Positions 6,784-12,439 of a stretch of 12,439 nucleotides of DNA are shown here, piece after piece. Under the pieces are notes generated by a model that ran no database searches, was not told the DNA's origin, and saw only the letters and a program-made list of their open reading frames with translations. Numbering within the stretch: the stretch's first letter is position 1; each line of letters starts with the position of its first letter. The stretch is from Paracoccaceae bacterium (lineage in GTDB: Bacteria; Pseudomonadota; Alphaproteobacteria; Rhodobacterales; Rhodobacteraceae). Made by a program: the position numbers and the translations under genes. Where the stretch lies: NCBI GenBank assembly GCA_007129775.1, contig SKUV01000285.1, positions 1 to 12,439 of the forward strand. Reading direction: 5' to 3'.

Positions 6784-7641
6784 ATGCGCCCGAGCCCGGA
6801 ACTGCGGACACTTCTGCGGCGTCTGCGTCGCAGCCGTCTGGCGATGGTCGGAATGGTCCTCGTCGGCTTCGTGATCGCCTTTTCGCTGCTGCTGCCGCTG
6901 CTTCTGCCGTTCGACCCCAACCAGATGAATGTCCGCAACGCGCTGCAGCCGCCCAGTTCGGTGCATCTGCTGGGCACCGACCATTTCGGCCGCGACCTGC
7001 TGGCGCGGCTGGCCTATGGCGGCATCATCTCGCTTCAGGTGGGCTTTGCCGTCACCATCCTGTCGGTGCTGATCGGCGTCGGCCTCGGCGCGCTTTCGGG
7101 CTTTGCCGGCGGGGCGACGGACACGGTGATCATGCGTTTCATGGATGCGCTGATGGCCTTTCCGGGGCTGCTGCTGGCGATTGCGCTGGTGGCGGTGTTC
7201 GGCGGCACGATGGGCGCCATCGTTCTGGCGCTGACGATCGTTGGCATCCCGCGTTTCGCCCGTGTCGTGCGCGCCACCGTGCTGCAGCGCAAGGAAGCCG
7301 ATTACGTGGTGGCCGCGACCGCGCTGGGCAAACGGCCGTGGAAGATCCTGTTGCAGGACATCCTGCCCAATTGCTCCGGCCCGATCATCGTGCAGGCGAC
7401 GCTGAAGTTTCCCGGCGCCATTCTGGGCGAGGCCGGGCTCAGCTTTCTGGGCCTCGGCCTGCCGCCGCCCGCCCCCTCGTGGGGACGGATGTTGCAGGAA
7501 TCGCGCGCCTTCATGGAGGTCGCGCCCGCCGCGGCGATCCTGTCGGGGCTGGCGATCTTCATCACCGTTCTGGGCTTCAACCTGCTTGGCGACGGAATCC
7601 GCGACATCCTCGACCCCCGCGCCAAACACGCCCGGGGCTGA
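6784..7641 (+). CDS. Oligopeptide-type ABC transporter permease (DppC/OppC type)
   Basis: 285 residues, typical of DppC-type permeases. The N-terminal basic stretch LRRLRRSRLAM leads into the first membrane helix. It is followed by HLLGTDHFGRDLLARL, the hallmark segment of this subfamily, and then a further set of membrane helices. The EAA loop is at about residues 173-200, beginning DYVVAATALGKRPWKILL. The C-terminus GDGIRDILDPR is also typical. AAAGGA lies about ten bases before the ATG. It is the partner of the DppB-type permease but is placed after the binding-protein gene, an unusual order. A 26-base gap leads into the GGT-like gene, supporting one transcript. Confidence 0.95.
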   Translation: MRPSPELRTLLRRLRRSRLAMVGMVLVGFVIAFSLLLPLLLPFDPNQMNVRNALQPPSSVHLLGTDHFGRDLLARLAYGGIISLQVGFAVTILSVLIGVGLGALSGFAGGATDTVIMRFMDALMAFPGLLLAIALVAVFGGTMGAIVLALTIVGIPRFARVVRATVLQRKEADYVVAATALGKRPWKILLQDILPNCSGPIIVQATLKFPGAILGEAGLSFLGLGLPPPAPSWGRMLQESRAFMEVAPAAAILSGLAIFITVLGFNLLGDGIRDILDPRAKHARG

Positions 7642-7667
7642 CCCCGCGGCGCAGTGGAAAGACTGAG

Positions 7668-9230
7668 ATGACACAGAAAGCCGCCCGCATCGTCCCCAAC
7701 GCCGGCGGGATCGTCTCGGCCGGAACGGCGCAGGCCGCCGCAGCCGGCGCGGCCATCCTCGGGGCCGGGGGCAATGCCGCAGATGGGGCCGTCGCCACGG
7801 CGCTGGCGCTGGCGGTCAGCGACCCCGCGAATTGCAGCTTTTTCGGCCGCGGCCAGTTTCTGTGGCGCGACGCCGAGGGCCGGACCGAGGCGGTGGACGG
7901 CGCCACCGCCGTACCCCGGGCCGCGCGCCTGCCGGGCGTGGAGGGCTTTGCCGGCGCGGGCATACCGGGCCTGCCGCAGGCAATGGCGCATCTGCATGCA
8001 CGCCACGGCCGCCTGCCGCTCGCGCAGGTCGCCGGCCCGGCGATCCGGCTGGCCGAAGAGGGCTTTGCGCCCGGCCCCCAACTCGGCGCGGTCTGGAAAC
8101 GGTTGCTGCCGAAGCTCGCGCGCGATCCCGGCGCCGCGGTCTATCTGGGCGATGGCGACGGGACCGAGCCGCCGCGCCATTTCCGCCATCCGCGGCTGGC
8201 GCAGCTTTTGCGGGATTTCGCCGCGCAGGGCGCCGCCGTCCTGACCGCGCCCGAGCGCGCCCGCGCGCTGGCCGCAGCGATCCGTGACCGCGGCGGCATC
8301 TGGCAGGCCGAGGATCTGATAGCCAATGCCGCCCGCCCCGGCGAGGTCGTCACCGGCCGGTTTCGCGATTGCGACATAACTAGCATCGGGCGGCAGGGCT
8401 GGGGCCACACGCTGATCCAGATGCTCGCCATTCTCGACCACCTGCCCCCCTTCGGCCCGGAACTCAGCGCCGACGAGGCGCGCCGGCTGATCCTCGTGAT
8501 CCGTCACGCGCTGGAGGACCGGCCACAATACCTGGGCACGCTGGAGCCGCGCGCCGATGGTATCGCGCTGGCGCGCCTTGCATCGACCCGGCATGGCGCC
8601 CGCCGCGCCGAGGCGATCCGGGCCGAACTGGCTGCCCTGCCCGCGCCGCAAGCGCTCGACCCTGCCGCGCTGGCGGCGCCGTCGGTCACGCTGGATCAGG
8701 ACACGACCCATGCATCGGTTCTCGATGCGGCGGGCAATTGCGTGGCCTTCACCTGCTCCATCGGCCCGCATTTCGGCCAGGCGGTGGCCGACCCGCTGCA
8801 TGGCGTCCTGCTGGCGCGCAGCTATCAGATGGAAACCCGGCCAGAGCCCGGCACGCGCGATGTGACCGAGATGTGCCCGACCGTCGTCACCCGTGACGGC
8901 AAGCTTCTGTTGGCGCTGGGCGCGGCAGGCAGCGAACGCATCCCGGGCGCGGTCATGCAGGTCATCGTCAACATGATCGACCGCGGCCTGTCGCTGGAGC
9001 AGGCGCTACGCTTTCCGCGGGTGACGATCAAGCGCGACCAGCCGCGGGTGCACGGCCACGCGGGCGCGGCGGTCATCGGCGCGCTGGGGGCATGGGGGCA
9101 GCCGCCCGAACTGGCCGGCGCAGGGCATGTGAATCACATCGGCATCGTGCATGCCGTGGGCCTCGACCCTGCGGGGCGTCCGGTCGGCGGGGCCGATCCG
9201 GCATGGGACGGCGCGGTGCACAGCGCCTGA
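7668..9230 (+). CDS. Gamma-glutamyltranspeptidase-like Ntn hydrolase, cytoplasmic, divergent substrate pocket
   Basis: 520 residues. The start SAGTAQAAAAGAAILGAGGNAADGAVATALALAV is divided between residues about 16 and 50 and matches the GGT N-terminal pattern. The autoprocessing site is present as DTTHASVLD: T346, the first Thr of TTH, would become the N-terminal nucleophile after cleavage into subunits 1-345 and 346-520. Several gamma-glutamyl-binding residues of E. coli GGT are not kept. Arg114 aligns with A79 (D77 and P83 hold the register), Ser462-Ser463 with T400-E401, and Gly484 with S422, while G421 stays at Gly483. The N-terminal glycine cluster is replaced by FFGRGQF (58-64). Unlike secreted GGTs there is no signal peptide, so it should act in the cytoplasm. 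It is the last gene of the transporter unit, 26 bases after the DppC-type permease, and probably hydrolyses an amide bond in the imported compound. The fold call is firm; the reaction is unknown. Confidence 0.88.
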   Translation: MTQKAARIVPNAGGIVSAGTAQAAAAGAAILGAGGNAADGAVATALALAVSDPANCSFFGRGQFLWRDAEGRTEAVDGATAVPRAARLPGVEGFAGAGIPGLPQAMAHLHARHGRLPLAQVAGPAIRLAEEGFAPGPQLGAVWKRLLPKLARDPGAAVYLGDGDGTEPPRHFRHPRLAQLLRDFAAQGAAVLTAPERARALAAAIRDRGGIWQAEDLIANAARPGEVVTGRFRDCDITSIGRQGWGHTLIQMLAILDHLPPFGPELSADEARRLILVIRHALEDRPQYLGTLEPRADGIALARLASTRHGARRAEAIRAELAALPAPQALDPAALAAPSVTLDQDTTHASVLDAAGNCVAFTCSIGPHFGQAVADPLHGVLLARSYQMETRPEPGTRDVTEMCPTVVTRDGKLLLALGAAGSERIPGAVMQVIVNMIDRGLSLEQALRFPRVTIKRDQPRVHGHAGAAVIGALGAWGQPPELAGAGHVNHIGIVHAVGLDPAGRPVGGADPAWDGAVHSA

Positions 9231-9241
9231 TCGTCTCCCCT

Positions 9242-9275
9242 GCCCTGCGGCCGTCGCCCCCCGAAACCGCAGGGC
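9242..9275. terminator. Candidate hairpin between convergent genes
   Basis: GCCCTGCGG (9242-9250) and CCGCAGGGC (9267-9275) form a perfect 9-bp stem with a 16-base loop in the 83-base gap between the convergent GGT-like and oxidoreductase genes. It could stop transcription from both sides. Neither flank has a clear T-run, so intrinsic termination is uncertain. Confidence 0.4.
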
Positions 9276-9313
9276 TGTGCGAAAACCCCTGCGCCCGGCG
9301 CGCACTCATCGGC

Positions 9314-10306
9314 TCAACGGCCCAGCCGCAGCACGCTGGCCCCGGTCAGCCGGCCGCTTTCCAGCGCCGCATGGGCGCCCACGGCATCGTCGAAGGAAAA
9401 CACCTGCGCCGGATCGAGCCGGATGGTGCCGTCGCGCGCCGCCTCGAAGACGCGCTGCGCGCTTTGCAAAAGCTCATCCCTCGTCGCGGTGTAATCCCCG
9501 ATGCGCGCCCATGTCATGAAAAGAGATCCCTCCACCGCGAGGCGGATCGGCGCTACCGGCGCAATCTGCCCCGAAGCCGCACCGAAAGCCACGAGCAGCC
9601 CGCGCCGGCGCAGACATGCAAGCGATGTGTCGAAGCTCACGGCGCCGAGCGAATCGTAGACCACATCGGCCATGGCACCGTCGGTCATCTCGCGCACGGC
9701 AGCGACGATGTCATCCTCGCCCATCACCAGAACCCGGCTGCAGCCCGTCACGTCGCGCACGATCTGCGCCTTGTGGCGGCTGCCCACCACCGGGATCAGA
9801 TTGGCGCCGCGCGCCACCAGCCACCGGCAGGCGATCTGGCCGACCCCGCCCGCCGCGGCGTAGAAGACCACGTTTTCGCCCGGGCGCACGTCATGGGCGC
9901 GATGGGTCAGGAATTCGGCGGTGATCCCCTTGAGCAGGCTGGCGGCGGCCGCCTCCAGCGAGACCCAGTCGGGCACCGGAACGGCCTTGTCCGCGTCGAT
10001 CAGGCGGGCCTCGCAATAGGCGGCAGGCGGGCGAAAGGCATAGGCCACCCGGTCACCGGGGGCAAATCCGCCGACCCCGGCGCCGACGGCATCGACGATG
10101 CCCGCAGCCTCCTGCCCGATCCGGTGGGGAAAGACCGGGGGTTCGGGGTGATCACCCCGGCGCAGGTTGATATCGGTGAAATTCAGCCCGACAGCCTCAT
10201 GGCGCACCCGGATTTCGCCCGGCCCCGGCTCACCGATGGTTTCCTCGGCCAGTTCCAGCACCTCCGGCCCGCCGAGCCTTTTGAAATGGAAATAGCGGCT
10301 TTTCAT
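9314..10306 (-). CDS. Zinc-independent quinone oxidoreductase-like (medium-chain dehydrogenase/reductase) protein
   Basis: 330 residues. A GroES-like N-terminal domain (about 1-120) contains the segment VGLNFTDINLRRG, corresponding to the GxNFxDxxxRxG of quinone oxidoreductases, and GDRVAYA. A Rossmann domain follows, with AAAGGVG at about 150-156, the nucleotide-binding motif of the QOR subfamily. The cysteine and histidine zinc ligands of alcohol dehydrogenases are absent. Family members reduce quinones or alpha,beta-unsaturated carbonyls with NADPH in the cytoplasm; the substrate here is unknown. ATG 10306 is preferred because AAGGA lies seven bases upstream. An alternative GTG at 10321 would overlap the upstream stop as GTGA and add five residues. 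Either way it is tightly linked to the amidohydrolase gene before it, and the two are very likely co-transcribed. It converges with the transporter unit. Confidence 0.9.
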   Translation of the reverse strand: MKSRYFHFKRLGGPEVLELAEETIGEPGPGEIRVRHEAVGLNFTDINLRRGDHPEPPVFPHRIGQEAAGIVDAVGAGVGGFAPGDRVAYAFRPPAAYCEARLIDADKAVPVPDWVSLEAAAASLLKGITAEFLTHRAHDVRPGENVVFYAAAGGVGQIACRWLVARGANLIPVVGSRHKAQIVRDVTGCSRVLVMGEDDIVAAVREMTDGAMADVVYDSLGAVSFDTSLACLRRRGLLVAFGAASGQIAPVAPIRLAVEGSLFMTWARIGDYTATRDELLQSAQRVFEAARDGTIRLDPAQVFSFDDAVGAHAALESGRLTGASVLRLGR

Positions 10307-10317
10307 CCTCATGTCCT

Positions 10318-11856
10318 TCACTGCCCGGAAAGGCCCGCACCGGCAGGCGCGTTCTGCGCCCCATGCGTGCAGGCCATGCCCACATAGGCGGCCGACTCGT
10401 GCTCCTGCCGGATCATGCCGTGGCAGAATGTGGCGGCCACCAGCGCCATGCCACGCGCGAGCGCACGGTCGTCGCCGGTGCGCGCCTCAAGCTCCAGCGC
10501 ATGGGTGTTGATCTTGCGGACAAGGCGCGGGTAGTCGATCGTCGTCAGCCGGCGGTCGCGCACGACCATGCGCCCGCCGACCATGACATCGCGCACGCCG
10601 CTGCTGTCCTCGCCATAGACGATCTGCGCCGTCAGATCGTTCAGCGGCGCGTAATGGGGCCGCGTCAGATCCAGCAGCACAAGATCTGCCTGCGCACCCA
10701 CCTCGATGCGGCCGATATCCTCGCCGAAGCCGAGCGCGCGCGCCGAGCCCGCGGTGCCGGCCCGCAGCGCCTCTGCCGCGCCGACCCAGCTGTCGTGCGG
10801 CGCGCCGAAGATGCGCGAGGCATGGGTCATAAGGCGCATGGCCTCGAACATGTTGAGGCTGTCGGCGCAGGTCGCGCCATCGGTCCCGAGGCCGATATGC
10901 ACCCCCGCCGAGGCCATGCTGCGCACATCCGCAACGCCGGAGCCAAGGCGGAAATTGCTGCCAGGGTTGTGCACCACCACCGCGCCGCTGTCGGCAAGGC
11001 GCATGCGGTCCTCGTCGCTTAGCCAGACCGCATGGGCGCAGGTCAATGCCGGGCCCAGCATCCCCAGCGCGTGCAGATGGGCCGGGATCGACCGGCCATA
11101 GCGCTGCAGGCCGGTCACCGCCTGAACCTTGCTCTCGCACAGATGGGTGTGCAGCCCGCAGTCGAATTCCCGCGCCAGATCGCGGCAGCCGGTCATGAAG
11201 CCGTCCGAGCACAAAAGCGGGATCGTCGGGCCAAGGGCCATGCGCAGCCGGTCCCGCGGCCATGCCCAGTCCCGCAGCAACGCGCGCAGCCGGTCAAGGA
11301 TGGCCTTGCCGTCGGTATCGGCCGCAGGGGGCGCGAAGCCCTGCGCTTCGAGCGCGTGGCGCAGCCCCGGGATCGCGTCGAAAAAGGCGGTATCGGCCAC
11401 AAGCGGAGCAATCACCGCCCGCACGCCCACATCGCTGTAGGCCCGGGCCACGGTATCGAGGCCCTCAGGCGTCGGCATCGGGTATTCGAAGGCCATATCA
11501 TAGCAGGACGTGCAGCCCTTGAGCAGTTGCTCGGCCGCCCCGATCGCGGCGGAGGCATAGACCATCTCGAGATCACGCCCGCCACCGAGGGCCGTTGCCT
11601 GACTGAGCGACATCTCCAGCGTCCAGCGGTCGCCAAGCCCCTTGAGGATGTTGTTGTGCGAATGCATGTGCCCGTTGACCAGCCCGGGGATGATCGCACA
11701 GTCATCCGCATCGATCACCTCGGCATCTTCGGGGCGGGGCGTGTCATCGGTCAGGATCGCCGCGAAACGCTCCTCCTCCACCACGATATCGGCACGGAGG
11801 CCGCGGGGATGGGCGGGGGCGGGCAGCACGCCGCCCCTGATCAGAACACGTCTCAT
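10318..11856 (-). CDS. Metal-dependent amidohydrolase, ATZ/TRZ (cytosine/guanine deaminase-like) family
   Basis: 512 residues. The metal-binding and catalytic set is complete: HMH at H63/H65 in GLVNGHMHSHNN, H238 and E241 in LHTHLCES (the HxxE motif), H275 in CAHAVWLS, and D326 in GLGTDGA. This is the pattern of the subfamily containing guanine, 8-oxoguanine, cytosine and adenosylhomocysteine deaminases and triazine hydrolases. The enzyme should hydrolyse or deaminate a C-N bond on a ring or guanidine-like compound in the cytoplasm; which one cannot be told. Roughly the last 60 residues, from about 450, form a tail beyond the usual catalytic domain. ATG 11856 is chosen because GGAG lies seven bases upstream and homologues start MxxxLIRGG. 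The frame is open upstream to about 12189, but that stretch is Arg-rich and unlike protein. The stop of a 22-codon ORF overlaps the start as ATGA. The oxidoreductase gene follows directly. Confidence 0.93.
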   Translation of the reverse strand: MRRVLIRGGVLPAPAHPRGLRADIVVEEERFAAILTDDTPRPEDAEVIDADDCAIIPGLVNGHMHSHNNILKGLGDRWTLEMSLSQATALGGGRDLEMVYASAAIGAAEQLLKGCTSCYDMAFEYPMPTPEGLDTVARAYSDVGVRAVIAPLVADTAFFDAIPGLRHALEAQGFAPPAADTDGKAILDRLRALLRDWAWPRDRLRMALGPTIPLLCSDGFMTGCRDLAREFDCGLHTHLCESKVQAVTGLQRYGRSIPAHLHALGMLGPALTCAHAVWLSDEDRMRLADSGAVVVHNPGSNFRLGSGVADVRSMASAGVHIGLGTDGATCADSLNMFEAMRLMTHASRIFGAPHDSWVGAAEALRAGTAGSARALGFGEDIGRIEVGAQADLVLLDLTRPHYAPLNDLTAQIVYGEDSSGVRDVMVGGRMVVRDRRLTTIDYPRLVRKINTHALELEARTGDDRALARGMALVAATFCHGMIRQEHESAAYVGMACTHGAQNAPAGAGLSGQ

Positions 11857-11921
11857 TGCGGTGCTCCGCGCGCGATGTGGAAAGCGATCCGGGGTGAGGC
11901 AGTGCGGATGGGTGCTGACAT
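11853..11921 (-). CDS. Possible 22-codon leader peptide/upstream ORF coupled to the amidohydrolase gene
   Basis: ATG at 11921-11919 has GAGGA seven bases upstream, a ribosome site at least as good as that of the amidohydrolase. The ORF runs 22 codons, starting MSAPIRTASPR and ending ARGAPQ, and stops with TGA at 11855-11853, overlapping the amidohydrolase ATG as ATGA. This arrangement is typical of translational coupling. There is no run of one regulatory amino acid, so classical attenuation is not obvious. No homology is recognised. It may be a chance ORF, but the ribosome site and the exact overlap together argue for real translation. Confidence 0.45.
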   Translation of the reverse strand: MSAPIRTASPRIAFHIARGAPQ

Positions 11922-12284
11922 GCGTGTATCCTCGTCTTGGCGCGTTCCGTTGCCCGGGGCGGCGCATTCGGCTTCGGCGCGCGGCGCTGCGACATCCCCG
12001 TTGCCCGGATCGGCCGCCGGCCGCGATGGCCGGCACCTTCGGCCGGCATCTGCAACGGAAGGCTATACGAAAGCCCCGGCGCGAGCCAGCCGCCGGCCGG
12101 GTTCCGCAGGGCGGTGATGCGCGCAATCCCAAGCGCCACGCAGGCTCCGCCGCGCGACGGCGGCGCGCCGTGTTTTGCCTTCCTTGCAAGCGCAGGCGGC
12201 ACGGCCTCGGGCAGCCCGCAGGTCAGACGATGGGCAAGCCGGTCCTTGCGATTGGCCTGCGCCGCAGCGACAGCCGGCAGCGAC
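11922..12284. other. Upstream region of the amidohydrolase unit with direct repeats and a hairpin; no confident gene
   Basis: This stretch should hold the promoter of the minus-strand unit. Visible on the minus strand are CCGGGCAACGG twice (12008-11998 and 11957-11947, 51 bases apart) and a weak -10-like TATAGC (12067-12062) without a good -35. A GGCCGG-rich hairpin has arms 12025-12034 and 12041-12050, about nine pairs with one bulge. Open frames exist on both strands, including one from an ATG at 12117 on plus that runs into the tandem repeat. None has convincing codon use or a recognised domain, so none is called as a gene. Confidence 0.5.
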
Positions 12285-12439
12285 GGTGACGGGGGCGGTG
12301 GTGACGGGGGCGGTGGTGACGGGGGCGGTGGTGACGGAGGCGGTGGTGACGGAGGCGGTGGTGACGGAGGCGGTGGTGACGGAGGCGGTGGTGACGGAGG
12401 CGGTGGTGACGGAGGCGGTGGTGACGGAGGCGGTGGTGA
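12285..12439. repeat. 15-bp tandem repeat (minisatellite), ten copies plus a partial, running off the right edge
   Basis: The unit is GGTGACGGRGGCGGT. Copies 1-3 (12285-12329) have G at position 9, and copies 4-10 (12330-12434) have A. Five further bases (12435-12439) begin copy 11. There is no other variation, so the copies arose recently by slippage or recombination. The period equals five codons. On plus, one frame gives (GDGGG)n, one gives (VTEAV)n and the third hits TGA in every unit. On minus all three frames are open, one giving (PPPPS)n. A proline-rich or glycine-rich protein repeat at the end of a gene lying mostly outside the window is possible, but strand and gene cannot be decided here. 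Confidence 0.95.

Noticed and set aside
9092..10387. Plus-strand open frame opposite the oxidoreductase gene
   Set aside because: It is antisense to a well-recognised quinone-oxidoreductase-like protein, crosses the convergent gap and shows no domain of its own.
11857..12189. N-terminal extension of the amidohydrolase by 111 residues
   Set aside because: The translation is Arg-rich and low in sense. The family N-terminus MxxxLIRGG begins at 11856 with its own ribosome site.
12285..12439. CRISPR array or RTX calcium-binding repeats
   Set aside because: Units are contiguous with no unique spacers, so it is not CRISPR. The five-residue GDGGG unit does not match the nine-residue GGxGxDxUx RTX repeat.

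Overview
The window is high-GC DNA (strong G/C preference at third codon positions) that looks like an alphaproteobacterium, most likely of the Rhodobacteraceae. This placement is inference. It rests on base composition, AGGAGG-type ribosome sites, a tandem glycine riboswitch in front of gcvT, and the style of the transporter genes. No rRNA, tRNA, IS element, phage gene or CRISPR array was seen.

Layout. (1) 1-316, minus strand: the first 15 codons of gcvT at the left edge, a two-aptamer glycine riboswitch (126-284) and a candidate promoter (287-316). (2) 359-925, plus: a small gamma-glutamylcyclotransferase-like protein divergent from gcvT. (3) 1102-1995, plus: a LysR-type regulator. (4) 2149-9230, plus: a compact six-gene unit made of two Dpp/Opp-type ATPases, a DppB-type permease, a periplasmic family 5 solute-binding protein, a DppC-type permease and a cytoplasmic gamma-glutamyltranspeptidase-like Ntn hydrolase. 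The binding-protein gene lies between the two permease genes and is followed by a perfect 11-bp hairpin. (5) 9314-11921, minus, convergent with the transporter unit: a 22-codon upstream ORF, an ATZ/TRZ-type metal-dependent amidohydrolase and a zinc-independent quinone-oxidoreductase-like protein, all with overlapping or near-overlapping ends. (6) 11922-12439: no confident gene. It holds a leader with direct repeats and a hairpin, then ten copies of a 15-bp tandem repeat running off the right edge.

How the parts may work together. The LysR protein is the obvious candidate regulator of the transporter genes downstream of it; the gap between them holds a 15-bp-period direct repeat, a -10-like box and a palindrome. 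The transporter should import a peptide-like or small amide compound. The co-linear GGT-like enzyme has no signal peptide, so it would act on the imported compound in the cytoplasm. It keeps the autoprocessing/catalytic threonine but lacks most residues that hold the gamma-glutamyl group in true GGTs. Its substrate is therefore probably not an ordinary gamma-glutamyl compound. This transporter-hydrolase pair is the most interesting biology in the window. The amidohydrolase/oxidoreductase pair could belong to the same or a separate catabolic route; nothing in the sequence decides this.

Limits: family calls come from reading motifs by eye, without database searches. Promoters and operators are weak calls, because alphaproteobacterial promoters often fit consensus poorly.
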